From Nitrosovibrio sp. Nv17 (GTDB lineage: Bacteria; Pseudomonadota; Gammaproteobacteria; Burkholderiales; Nitrosomonadaceae), in NCBI RefSeq assembly GCF_900119085.1, contig NZ_FPIQ01000010.1, forward strand, positions 1 to 64,000: DNA of 64,000 nucleotides, written 5' to 3'. Below, piece after piece: positions 26,811 through 34,603 of the stretch. Position numbers and translations under genes: made by a program. Below the pieces are notes generated by a model. That model had not been told where the DNA came from. It did no database searches and saw nothing but the letters and a program-made list of their open reading frames with translations. Within the stretch, counting starts at the first letter, position 1. Each line of letters starts with the position of its first letter.

Positions 26811-27659
26811 CTATATCCAGTAGGGAATGCGCTTGAGGCAGCGCTCCGTCAGTGCCAGCGCCAGCAGCCATCCCGTAGCCGCCATGGTGCCGCCGATCAT
26901 CCACGTCGCGAGACTGGGCGCATGGCCGATCAGGGGTTCGCGCACCAGATCCAGCAGATAGGCGAATGGATTGTAGTCCAGTACCCAGCGGTGCCGGTCG
27001 AGCATGCCGGGGGGGAACAGGATGGGGGTGACGTAAAAGGCCACTTGCAGCAGCGAGGCGACGATCTGCGGCAGGTCCCGGAAGCGTGCGGAAATGATGC
27101 CGACCACCTGCCCCATCCAGAGCGCATTGAGAATGAAGAGCATGAGCCCGGGGATGAAGAGGGGAAAGGTCGCCCAGTCCTTCGAGCCGAAGACGGTCAG
27201 CAGTACGATGACTATCAGGAAATTATGCATGAAAATGAGTATATTGCGCCATCCCACCTGCAGCATGAAGAGCAGCTTGGGTGTCGAGGTCTGGCGGATG
27301 TAGCCCGAGGAGCTGATGTAGGCGGTGCAGCCCTCGTTGATGATGCTGACCAGCAGGCTCCAGAAGACCAGCCCGATTCCCAGCATCGGCAGATAGTTTT
27401 CCATATCCTGGCCGAAGAGGGTGCCATACACCAGGCCGATGGTGCCCACGATCACGCCCATGCTGATGGTCAACCAGAATGGCCCGAGCTGGGAGCGGGC
27501 GTAGCGCTGGCGGATTTCCAGCCAGCCCAGCAGGGACCACAGCCGCCATGCGGCGAGGCTTGCGCTCAGATCCCGAAGGGCGGTCGGGAACATGCGGACA
27601 CGGATCTCATGAAGGGAGATGGTATTCCAGAATGTGTCGGGATGGGGCTCTAACCGCAC
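26811..27659 (-). CDS. wzm: Polysaccharide ABC exporter permease (Wzm/KpsM type)
   Basis: A protein of 282 residues with six predicted membrane helices, belonging to the ABC-2 family. Recognisable stretches are RYARSQLGPFWLTISMGVIV after the first cytoplasmic segment, RDLPQIVASLLQVAFYVTPI and NPFAYLLDLVREPL. With the following ATPase it forms the exporter of the O-antigen or capsule made by this operon. The start may be ATG 27659 or an internal Met 22 codons on (27593). It is the first gene of the operon. Confidence 0.9.
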   Translation of the reverse strand: MRLEPHPDTFWNTISLHEIRVRMFPTALRDLSASLAAWRLWSLLGWLEIRQRYARSQLGPFWLTISMGVIVGTIGLVYGTLFGQDMENYLPMLGIGLVFWSLLVSIINEGCTAYISSSGYIRQTSTPKLLFMLQVGWRNILIFMHNFLIVIVLLTVFGSKDWATFPLFIPGLMLFILNALWMGQVVGIISARFRDLPQIVASLLQVAFYVTPILFPPGMLDRHRWVLDYNPFAYLLDLVREPLIGHAPSLATWMIGGTMAATGWLLALALTERCLKRIPYWI

Positions 27660-27985
27660 GCAGGAGCGGGTTTTCGTCGGGCGTTACGCTATTCTTGCAG
27701 ATTTTTCCTTTGCGTGGGAGCCCGCCATACCGCGAGGATCGGGAGTCCAACGGATCTTTCGGAGGATGACGCGGCTTCGAGGGCCTCGAATATACCAGAT
27801 AACCGCATGTTTTCCTGATGCAGCAGGTGACAAGCCGACAGCTTTGTCCGGAGCCGGCGAGGTATTCATCGCCGCTCGATCCCGGATCTGCGGATTGCAG
27901 AAATATTTTTGAAGGTATTGCATTTCCTCCGGAAGCGAATATAATTACGAATCATTCTCATTAATGGTCGCGGAAGGAGTGCGAG
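27660..27985. other. Divergent control region between polysaccharide and iron operons
   Basis: No gene is seen in these 326 bases. The right side contains the hemP promoter with a Fur-like box (27920-27964). The left side must carry the leftward polysaccharide promoter, which I could not place. The middle is GC-mixed with no strong repeats. Confidence 0.5.
27920..27964 (+). promoter_or_regulatory. hemP promoter with Fur-box-like operator
   Basis: TTGCAT (27920-27925), a 16-base spacer and TATAAT (27942-27947) give a good promoter. AATTACGAATCATTCTCATT (27945-27964) overlaps the -10 box. Its reverse complement, AATGAGAATGATTCGTAATT, is close to the Fur consensus built from GATAAT repeats. Iron repression of hemP-bfd-bfr is therefore predicted. 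A similar box precedes the ABC transporter at 58973. Confidence 0.7.
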
Positions 27986-28171
27986 ATGGAAGAGTCGGGC
28001 GTGGTTCCGGAAGTGGATGTTAATAAAAGAAATTTTGCCATGATGAGGCAGAATGAGCAGATTTACAGCGATACCCTTTTTCGTCACGGGGACGAGGTAT
28101 TTATTCAGCATCAGGGGGAGCAATACCGTTTGCGCCGTACCCGCAACGGGAAATTGATCCTGACCAAGTAA
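27986..28171 (+). CDS. hemP: HemP-family hemin uptake protein
   Basis: A protein of 61 residues. The C-terminal pattern IYSDTLFRHGDEVFIQHQGE, then YRLRRTRNGKLILTK, is the HemP family signature. HemP proteins are small, usually iron-regulated and linked to haem uptake; in some betaproteobacteria HemP acts as a transcriptional activator of haem-uptake genes. AAGGAG precedes ATG 27986. The Fur-like operator directly upstream and the bfd and bfr genes downstream fit an iron-response operon. No haem receptor gene is present in the window. Confidence 0.88.
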   Translation: MEESGVVPEVDVNKRNFAMMRQNEQIYSDTLFRHGDEVFIQHQGEQYRLRRTRNGKLILTK

Positions 28172-28198
28172 TGGACTACCAGATATAACACGCTTATC

Positions 28199-28393
28199 AT
28201 GTATATTTGTGTCTGCAAGGGTGTAACCGACAATGCAATTCGCGAGGCTGTCCACAAGGGTGCCGACCGGATGCGGGATCTGAAGGCTACCTTGGGCGTC
28301 AGCGAGCAATGCGGGGTATGCGCTTGTCATGCCAAGGAGGTGCTGGAGCAGGCACTGATGCAGAGGACCATGGTGCAATACCAGTCCTCATAA
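28199..28393 (+). CDS. bfd: Bacterioferritin-associated ferredoxin
   Basis: A protein of 64 residues. Four cysteines bind a [2Fe-2S] cluster: CVC at the start (Cys4, Cys6) and CGVC about 34 residues on; one further Cys follows. VTDNAIREAVHKGADRMRDL is the usual helix. Bfd reduces iron stored in bacterioferritin so that it can be released. It lies between hemP and bfr on the same strand, which matches that role, and probably shares the Fur-like promoter. Confidence 0.93.
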   Translation: MYICVCKGVTDNAIREAVHKGADRMRDLKATLGVSEQCGVCACHAKEVLEQALMQRTMVQYQSS

Positions 28394-28435
28394 ACCCACT
28401 CGCCGCGTGCGAGATCTCACCTGAGGAGGCAAAGC

Positions 28436-28900
28436 ATGAAAAGCAGTGCAGACATCATTCAATGGTTGAATCGCCAGTTGCAGCACGAACTGACGGCCAT
28501 CAATCAGTATTTTCTCCATGCACGCATGTACAAGAACTGGGGATTCAACCAGTTGGGCAAGCATGAGTATGACGAATCCATCGAGGAGATGAAGCATGCG
28601 GACCTCCTGATCGAGCGGATTCTGTTCCTGGAGGGCCTGCCGAACCTGCAGGAGCTGGGCAAGCTTCTGATCGGCGAGAAGGCGGAGGAATGCGTGGCCT
28701 GCGATCTCCAGCTCGAGACAATTTCCCGGGAGACGCTGATCTCCGCCATTTCTGCGTGCGAGGGCGCGAAGGATTACGTATCCCGGGAGCTCTTCCAGGA
28801 AATCCTGGAAGATACCGAGGAGCATATCGACTACCTGGAAACCCAGTTGGACGTGATACAGAAGGTGGGGATCCAGAACTGGCTGCAGAGCCAGATGTAA
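28436..28900 (+). CDS. bfr: Bacterioferritin
   Basis: A protein of 154 residues, close to the family's usual 155-160, forming a 24-subunit iron-storage cage. The haem ligand Met52 is present (SIEEMKHAD). Ferroxidase ligands Glu18, Glu51, His54, Glu94 and His130 align, but the place of Glu127 is Thr (ILEDTEEHID), so iron oxidation at the di-iron site may be altered. GAGGAGG precedes ATG 28436. A strong hairpin follows the stop. The neighbour bfd supplies electrons for iron release. Confidence 0.93.
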   Translation: MKSSADIIQWLNRQLQHELTAINQYFLHARMYKNWGFNQLGKHEYDESIEEMKHADLLIERILFLEGLPNLQELGKLLIGEKAEECVACDLQLETISRETLISAISACEGAKDYVSRELFQEILEDTEEHIDYLETQLDVIQKVGIQNWLQSQM

Positions 28901-28907
28901 CCGCATC

Positions 28908-28942
28908 GCCGTTCCGCCGGCCTTTGCGGCCGACGGAACGGC
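28908..28942 (+). terminator. Hairpin after bfr
   Basis: Arms GCCGTTCCGCCGGCC (28908-28922) and GGCCGACGGAACGGC (28928-28942) pair with a single mismatch around a TTTGC loop. It starts 8 bases after the bfr stop. No T-run follows, so it may be a processing or 3'-stabilising hairpin instead of a classic intrinsic terminator. Confidence 0.55.
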
Positions 28943-28980
28943 CGCGCCCCGAGGCGCCGTTTCGTCCAGTGAAGCCATCC

Positions 28981-30015
28981 ATGATCGATCACCATCAGCG
29001 CCGTGACGGCTGTCCGGCCGACTCCGTTAGGGCGGCGCGCCATGCAGGAGGCCGGTTTGCGGCGCTGGTCGTGTTCTTCCTCGGCTGCTGGGCGGTACTT
29101 CCGGCGCAGGCGGCGGTACGCGAATACTGGATCGCGGCGGAAAAGGCGGCATGGAACTATGCGCCTTCGGGGCAGAACCGGATCAGGCCGGAGGCGGGTC
29201 TCGGCGTGTGGGGCGAAACGCTGTCGTACACCAAGTACCGCTATGTCGGGTATGCCGACGGCAGCTACGCCAAGCCCCTGCCGCAGCCCGAATGGATGGG
29301 CATCCTCGGTCCCCAGTTGCGCGCCGTGGTGGGCGATACGCTCAAGGTACACTTCCTGAACCGGACGGACAGGCCGCTGTCGATTCATCCGCATGGCGTG
29401 TTCTACAGCAAGGACAACGAGGGTGCCGATGGAGACGCCGCGGGCGCGGCCGTGCCCCCTGGAAAGGCCCACACCTATACCTGGATCGTAGACGAGGATG
29501 CCGGTCCCGGCCCGGCAGACCCTTCATCCATTGCATGGCTGTACCATTCCCACGTGATGGAAGAGGAGGAAGCGAACCTCGGCCTCGTCGGCACGATTCT
29601 GGTGACGCGCGGAGGAATGGCGCACTCCGACTCGAATCCTGCGCCCCGGGATGTGGACCAGGAGTTCACCGCCCTCTACATGATCTTCAACGAGGAAGAG
29701 GGCAACGAGGGTGGAATGAAGCACGCCATCAACGGCCGGATTTTCGGCAATCTGGAAGGCTATGAAACACGCATCGGCCAGCGTGTGCGCTGGCATATCG
29801 TCGCGCTTGGCAACGAGACCGACAATCATACGGTGCATTGGCACGGGCAGACCGTGCTCGTTCGGGGCCACCGCACCGACGTGGTGGAGGTGCTGCCGGC
29901 CAGCATGATCTCGGTGGACATGGCCCCGCGTTCCGCGGGCGACTGGCTCTTCCACTGCCATGTGGACGATCACATGATGGCAGGCATGTCCACGCGCTGG
30001 TACGTCCGGCCCTGA
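28981..30015 (+). CDS. Two-domain multicopper oxidase, exported
   Basis: A protein of 344 residues. A signal peptide is likely (FAALVVFFLGCWAVLPAQA). Four copper motifs are intact: SIHPHG, LYHSHVMEEEEANLG, HTVHWHGQTV and FHCHVDDHMMAGM, giving the type 1 and type 2/3 sites. The length fits two-domain oxidases, with two cupredoxin domains. Substrate is unknown; ferrous iron is attractive next to bacterioferritin, but phenols or Cu(I) are equally possible. ATG 28981 is chosen because upstream codons read through the post-bfr hairpin. Separated from bfr by 80 bases. Confidence 0.88.
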   Translation: MIDHHQRRDGCPADSVRAARHAGGRFAALVVFFLGCWAVLPAQAAVREYWIAAEKAAWNYAPSGQNRIRPEAGLGVWGETLSYTKYRYVGYADGSYAKPLPQPEWMGILGPQLRAVVGDTLKVHFLNRTDRPLSIHPHGVFYSKDNEGADGDAAGAAVPPGKAHTYTWIVDEDAGPGPADPSSIAWLYHSHVMEEEEANLGLVGTILVTRGGMAHSDSNPAPRDVDQEFTALYMIFNEEEGNEGGMKHAINGRIFGNLEGYETRIGQRVRWHIVALGNETDNHTVHWHGQTVLVRGHRTDVVEVLPASMISVDMAPRSAGDWLFHCHVDDHMMAGMSTRWYVRP

Positions 30016-30108
30016 AGCCTGGGCATCTTGCTCATCCGGCACCGACCCGCCCGGGGGGGCTTTCCGAAGGCAATCATGCAAGGAGGCGCGCCACGATGCC
30101 GCATGCGC

Positions 30109-30128
30109 TCCTGTAAGATCCTACAGCT
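30109..30128 (+). promoter_or_regulatory. lux box upstream of luxI
   Basis: The core CTGTAAGATCCTACAG (30111-30126) is a 16-base dyad with one mismatch. Over 20 bases it agrees with the Vibrio fischeri lux box at 16 positions. A LuxR-type activator bound here would place transcription start near 30160, so luxI would have a leader of about 300 bases. Autoinduction of luxI is inferred; no typical luxR gene lies nearby. Confidence 0.65.
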
Positions 30129-30189
30129 ATTCTGAATTCCCGTTCCGTTGTCTCATAGGGTGGTCATCGGGGGCAGGCACCCCGCCTGG

Positions 30190-30225
30190 AATCCCGGCAT
30201 CGGCTCAAATCCCGGCATCGGCTCA
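30190..30225. repeat. Perfect 18-bp tandem duplication in the luxI leader
   Basis: AATCCCGGCATCGGCTCA occurs twice without a gap (30190-30207 and 30208-30225). Replication slippage is the likely origin. It lies between the lux box and luxI, so copy number would change leader length. Confidence 0.8.
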
Positions 30226-30471
30226 AGCGAGAGAGGGCGTCATCCCGGGAGCGGCAATGTCGGGGTGGCGTCCGGCCGTCCACTCCGCCGAAGCCGTATT
30301 CCGCGTGAGGAATGGATTGGAGCCGCTGGCGAGCGAGTCCGGAAGGGAAGGCAGTCCGATGCCATCGGCAGCCCTGGGCGATCACCGAAAATGGGTTTGC
30401 CAAATCCATTTCCGCATCGGAGAATGAGGGTCGGGAACATCGACAGGAATTTCGCCCTGCGAGAGATGACG

Positions 30472-31083
30472 ATGCAAATCATACTTGCCCGGTACGGGAA
30501 CGGCCTGCTGGAGCGGCAGGAGATCATGGCGATGTATCGATTGCGGCATGACATTTTCCATGATCGGCTGGGATGGGAGGTGACCGTCGACAATGGCATG
30601 GAGCGCGACGAGTTCGACCATGCCGATCCGGTCTATATGCTGGCGAAGGACGCCGAGGATGGAGTGATGGGCTGCTGGAGGCTGCTCCCCACCACGGGAC
30701 CCAACATGCTGCGCGACGTCTTTCCACAATTGCTGCACGGGCAGCCGGCGCCCAGCCGGGCCGACGTGTGGGAGCTGAGCCGGTTTGCCGTGCTGCTGCC
30801 CAGGCATGAAAGCGCGGGATTCGGGTTCAGCGCCATTCCCGTGGAGATGATGCGGATTCTGTTTTTCTTTGCCAGGGACTATGGAATCAAGCGATACGTG
30901 ACGGTGGCCACCGTGGCCGTGGAGAGATTGATACGCAAGCTCGGCGTCAATGTCTCCCGGCTGGGTGCGCCGATCAGGATCGGGCGTGTGATGACCGTAG
31001 CCTGCTATATCGAGATCGACGCCGTGACCGAGCTCGCGTTGTTTGGAGGGAGGGCCGGTCGTCCACAAAGGAAGGCTGCGTGA
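30472..31083 (+). CDS. luxI: Acyl-homoserine-lactone synthase (LuxI family)
   Basis: A protein of 203 residues. Conserved residues of the family are in place: Arg25, Phe29 and Trp35 (YRLRHDIFHDRLGW), Asp46 and Asp49, Arg70 (GCWRLLP), Glu101 and Arg104 (VWELSRFAV). It should join S-adenosylmethionine and an acyl carrier to make an AHL signal; acyl length cannot be read from the sequence. Two ATGs (30466, 30472) compete; GAGAG is spaced correctly only for the second. Its stop overlaps the next gene by four bases (GTGA). A lux box lies about 345 bases upstream. Confidence 0.92.
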   Translation: MQIILARYGNGLLERQEIMAMYRLRHDIFHDRLGWEVTVDNGMERDEFDHADPVYMLAKDAEDGVMGCWRLLPTTGPNMLRDVFPQLLHGQPAPSRADVWELSRFAVLLPRHESAGFGFSAIPVEMMRILFFFARDYGIKRYVTVATVAVERLIRKLGVNVSRLGAPIRIGRVMTVACYIEIDAVTELALFGGRAGRPQRKAA

Positions 31084-31565
31084 ATATCCTGATGGTGGGA
31101 GAGAGGCGCAACGGACTGCATGTCCTGCAGTTGCTGCTCAGGAAATCCAGACACAGGCTGGCGTACAGATCGCTGGAGGATTGCTCCGATCCCGATCTGG
31201 AAAATTGCGACATGGTGCTGGTCGACGGCAATGTTTATGGTTGTGCCCAGCAGGCCAGCCTGCTGCAGTGGATCCGCGAGGCGCGGCGGAGGCGTCCCCA
31301 TCTTCCCGTCACGGTGTTGAATGATGTCGGGTCTCAGTTGATGCCCGGCGGCCGCGAGGGCGACGGGGAGATCCCGCGCACATGCGGCATCTTCGAGTCG
31401 AGTAGCGGGATGTTGAGCATGCGCTGCCGTCTCCAGGAGATCGCCCTGGGTGAAACGGCTGCGTTGATGCGCGACGGTTGCGAGCGCGCCCCGCTGGAGC
31501 CCGTCACATTCGAGTATTCCAGTTCGACGTGGAATATGGCGGGAGTTTCAAAGAAGCAAGGCTAG
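31080..31565 (+). CDS. Receiver-like small protein coupled to luxI
   Basis: A protein of 161 residues starting at GTG 31080 inside the luxI stop, so translation is coupled. The first 90 residues have a receiver-like layout: strand NILMVGE, helix with LHVLQLLLRKS, strand CDMVLVDGN with an Asp in the usual phospho-acceptor place, helix WIREARRRRP, strand LPVTVLND. Other receiver residues are unclear and no DNA-binding domain follows; the tail is low in structure. I cannot assign a family. Its position suggests a role in modulating AHL signalling, which is inference. Confidence 0.6.
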   Translation: MNILMVGERRNGLHVLQLLLRKSRHRLAYRSLEDCSDPDLENCDMVLVDGNVYGCAQQASLLQWIREARRRRPHLPVTVLNDVGSQLMPGGREGDGEIPRTCGIFESSSGMLSMRCRLQEIALGETAALMRDGCERAPLEPVTFEYSSSTWNMAGVSKKQG

Positions 31566-31700
31566 CGGCCGGGGTTGAAGGGACGACGGTTTCCGCCGCC
31601 CGGCTGACCGTCAGCGTAACCTTCACGGTTTCTTCATCGAAATGCCATCTGCGGTGGCTAGTCTGGACGCACCGTGTTGTGCGATCCCGCAGGAGGTGAC

Positions 31701-32136
31701 ATGAAACCCGAGTTGCTCCAGGCACCCGCGCCATCCGCGGGCCAGGCCGATCCCCCGCCGCCGGAGCGGCGATCTGCGCAGGTGCAGGCTGCCGCAAGCT
31801 CCGTTGCCGTCCACCGCATTCCCGCGGACGAGCGCCGCGATAAAACCCTCCATCTGCCCGGTACCGCCGGTCTTTCCCGCAGGAGCGCGGGAGAGAATCC
31901 GCAGGCTGCACCCCTTGTCAGAATTCGAAAAAAGCGCTTCGGCTAGGCTGCTTCCAGGCCGGGTCGAGGAGTTGGGAGAGGCTGCCGAGGCGAAGCAGCA
32001 GGTGAACGTGCTGCACGCACTCATGCTGCACTACGAATCCGGTGAGATCGCAGACGAATATACGGATGAGATGGAGGCGGACCTGATGCGGCAGTTGGGC
32101 GATGTGGCCCATTCCCATGCGTGGTTCAGCGAGTAG
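31701..32136 (+). pseudogene. Small hypothetical gene, probably frameshifted
   Basis: A very good ribosome site (AGGAGGTGAC) precedes ATG 31701, giving MKPELLQAPAPSAGQADPP and a Pro/Arg-rich chain that stops at 31946. From about 31930 the next frame becomes protein-like: RVEELGEAAEAKQQVNVLHA, then LMLHYESGEIADEYTDEMEA, ending at 32136. A single indel in the A-run near 31928-31934 would join them into about 146 residues. Alternatively the second frame is a separate short gene starting around 31960-32000. No family recognised. Confidence 0.4.
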
Positions 32137-32236
32137 CCGGCGCCTTTCCCTTTATTCCCCGTTTCCGGGCTGCTGAGGCATCCGGTTTCCTGGCGGCGGC
32201 CCGCCCGATGCCCGGGCGAGCCGATCCGGTTCGCCG

Positions 32237-32839
32237 CTATAGTGCTTCGGCGTGCGAGCTCAGGTATTCTGCAACGCCTTCGGGGGAAGCCTTCATGCCT
32301 GCATCCCCGGCCTTCCAGCCAGCGGGACAGACATCGCCGTGGCTTTCATGGAATTGCAGCGCATCCACTATGCGCAGCGTCTCGTCCACGTCGCGGCCCA
32401 GCGGCAGGTCGTTGACTACCTGATGGCGCACGATTCCATCCTTGTCGATCAGGAAGGTGGCGCGCAGGGCAACCCGATCAGGGTGGGCGACGCCGTAGGC
32501 GTGCATGATCTCGCCTCCCACGTCGGCAACCAGGGTGATGCCGACCGGGCCGATGCCGCCCTTGTCCACGGAGGTGTTGCGCCAGGCGTAGTGAGTGAAC
32601 TGCGAATCCACCGAGATGCCGATCACTTCCACGTTGCGCTTGCGGAACTCTTCCGCGCGGTTGGAGTGGGCGATGATCTCCGAAGGGCAGACGAAGGTGA
32701 AGTCCAGCGGGTAGAAGAACAGCACGGCATACTTGCCGGCGATCTCGCTGCGGAGATTGTAGGCATCGTTGAAGCTGCCGTTCGGCAGAACGGCGGGTTT
32801 GGTGAAGTCGGGCGCGGGTCGGGTCACGAGTACGGTCAT
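32237..32839 (-). CDS. 2-Cys peroxiredoxin (AhpC/TSA family)
   Basis: A protein of 200 residues. The peroxidatic Cys51 sits in FYPLDFTFVCPSE and the resolving Cys in HGDVCPAGW, so it is a typical 2-Cys enzyme reducing hydrogen peroxide and organic peroxides with thioredoxin or AhpF-type donors. The GGIGPVG motif is also present, a mark of peroxide-sensitive members. GAGGAGATCC precedes ATG 32839. It stands alone; no ahpF or oxyR is adjacent. Confidence 0.93.
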   Translation of the reverse strand: MTVLVTRPAPDFTKPAVLPNGSFNDAYNLRSEIAGKYAVLFFYPLDFTFVCPSEIIAHSNRAEEFRKRNVEVIGISVDSQFTHYAWRNTSVDKGGIGPVGITLVADVGGEIMHAYGVAHPDRVALRATFLIDKDGIVRHQVVNDLPLGRDVDETLRIVDALQFHESHGDVCPAGWKAGDAGMKASPEGVAEYLSSHAEAL

Positions 32840-32993
32840 GATGGCGGATCTCCTCTAGGATCGGAATGAGTTCAATGCTTCATGCGCAAGAAGTATTCTA
32901 TACGCACAGTGTCGCACATTGCGGGGAACAAATAAACTGCCTGCCGGCCAGCGCGTCCGGCCGGGCCGGTTTCATCCGGCGGCACGCAGTTCG

Positions 32994-34574
32994 CTAGGCG
33001 GATCGATCATCGTAGGTCCACCGGTTGAGCAGGGTACGCGCGGCATCGATGATTTCCGATGCGGTGAGGCCCACCGGGCCGCCCTGACGCGTCCGCAGCA
33101 TATCCGCCGCGGCACCGTGCAGGTATACCGCCAGAAGCATGGCGCCTTCCGCATCCAATCCCTGCGCCAGGAGGGCGCCCATGATGCCGGACAGTACGTC
33201 GCCGGTTCCGGCGGTGCTCAGCCCGGGGTTGCCGCTGGCATTGACATGGCGCTTACCATCCGGCGCCGCGCAGACGCTGCCGGCACCCTTCAGTACCGCA
33301 TGGCAGCGAAAGCGCTGCGCCAGGGTCCTGACAGCAGTCATGCGGTCGTTCTGGACGGCCGCGGTGCTGGTGTCCAGCAGTCGGGCGGCCTCGGCAGGGT
33401 GAGGCGTCAGGATGGAGGCGGCGGCGCGTTCCCGCAGCAGGCGGGCGAGACCGGAACGGGCGGCCACCAGATTCAGCGCATCGGCGTCCAGGATCAGGGG
33501 CAGGGAGGATTCCAGGGCGCAGCGCAGCCAGAAGTCGGCATCAGCCCCCATTCCCAGGCCCGGCCCGACGACCAGGCAGCTCAGAGAATCGAGTTTGAAC
33601 AGCTCATGCACGGTACGCAGCATCAGTTCGGGCTGCATCGTGTCGATCCCGGGTACCGGGTTTCCGACCAGGCCGAGGTGCACGCGACCCGCACCCAGTT
33701 TCAAGGCGGCGGTTCCCGCCAGGATCGCTGCGCCCCGCATGCCCGGTGCTCCACCGACGATGCCGACACTGCCGAAGGTACCCTTGTGGCTGTCGGCTGG
33801 ACGCCGAGGAGGCAGCAGTCGCTTCGCCCGTGCCTGGTTCAGCAGCCAGGATTCCGGCTCTTTCAGCGCACGCGCGTCCAGTCCGAGATCGCACACGAAG
33901 ATCTCCCCGCAGTGTCCGGGACCCTCGTGCGTCAGCAAGCCGGCCTTGAGGCCGATGAAAGTGGCCGTGAGGGAGGCGCGAATCGCCGTACCGCGTACCT
34001 GGCCGGTGTCGCTGCCGAGGCCGCTGGGGACATCGAGTGCGAGCACGGGCAGGCGCAGGCGGTTGACGGTGTCGACCAAGGTGGCGTACCGGCCCTCCAG
34101 GCCCCGGTGTGCGCTGCTGTCCAGGCCGATCCCGAACAGGCCGTCCACTATGCCGTCCCAGTCCTCGTTCCTCGGTATCTCGGCGAGTATTTCGCCACCT
34201 GCGGCGCGCCAGGCATCCAGCATGCGCTGTGCGTCCGCGGAGAGCGCATCCCGCCTGCCGGTGAACACCAGCGTCACCTTGTACCAGAATTCACGCAGAT
34301 GGCGCGCGACCACGAAGGCATCCCCGCCATTGTTGCCTGGTCCGGCCAGGACCAGCACTCTTCCCTTGTTTCCTTTCAGCAGCCGGTCGCGTGCCAGCGC
34401 TGCCGCCGCCAGGCCGGCACGCTCCATCAGGGCGGGGGACTCCGGCAGGGCCGCCGCAAGCGCCTCGATTTCGCGTATCGCCTCCGTGGCGTAGATGGGG
34501 ATGCTTTCGCCGTCCGCCGCCCGATATGGCTTCCCGGGCGCCTGTGGAGCGTCGGTCTTCTCGTGTAGAATCAC
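32994..34574 (-). CDS. nnr: Bifunctional NAD(P)HX epimerase/dehydratase
   Basis: A protein of about 526 residues with two domains. The N-terminal YjeF epimerase has VLVLAGPGNNGGDAFVVARHL and LALDVPSGLGSDTG. The C-terminal ribokinase-like dehydratase has LVVGPGLG, ILDADALN, LTPHPAEAARLL and NPGLSTAGTGDVLSGI. It repairs hydrated NADH and NADPH. The start is uncertain: GTG 34574 gives the expected N-terminus and leaves only 29 bases to the divergent purL start. The longer open frame runs backward across purL and is not credible. Confidence 0.9.
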   Translation of the reverse strand: MILHEKTDAPQAPGKPYRAADGESIPIYATEAIREIEALAAALPESPALMERAGLAAAALARDRLLKGNKGRVLVLAGPGNNGGDAFVVARHLREFWYKVTLVFTGRRDALSADAQRMLDAWRAAGGEILAEIPRNEDWDGIVDGLFGIGLDSSAHRGLEGRYATLVDTVNRLRLPVLALDVPSGLGSDTGQVRGTAIRASLTATFIGLKAGLLTHEGPGHCGEIFVCDLGLDARALKEPESWLLNQARAKRLLPPRRPADSHKGTFGSVGIVGGAPGMRGAAILAGTAALKLGAGRVHLGLVGNPVPGIDTMQPELMLRTVHELFKLDSLSCLVVGPGLGMGADADFWLRCALESSLPLILDADALNLVAARSGLARLLRERAAASILTPHPAEAARLLDTSTAAVQNDRMTAVRTLAQRFRCHAVLKGAGSVCAAPDGKRHVNASGNPGLSTAGTGDVLSGIMGALLAQGLDAEGAMLLAVYLHGAAADMLRTRQGGPVGLTASEIIDAARTLLNRWTYDDRSA

Positions 34575-34603
34575 GTCTTCAATTGATCGGATGACCCTGA
34601 CGG

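Larger units (their letters stand above)
30016..30471. other. luxI upstream region
   Basis: A stretch of 456 bases without a supported gene. It holds a lux box (30109-30128), a perfect 18-base tandem repeat (30190-30225) and a long leader up to luxI. The reading frame of luxI stays open back to 30148, but that extension has no protein family resemblance and is GC-driven. Confidence 0.55.

Noticed and set aside
30190-30225. A CRISPR-like or integron-like repeat
   Set aside because: Only two abutting copies with no spacers; a slippage duplication explains it.
30148-30471. N-terminal extension of LuxI by over 100 codons
   Set aside because: LuxI proteins begin at the MQII-like start; the extension covers the tandem repeat and has only GC-driven openness.
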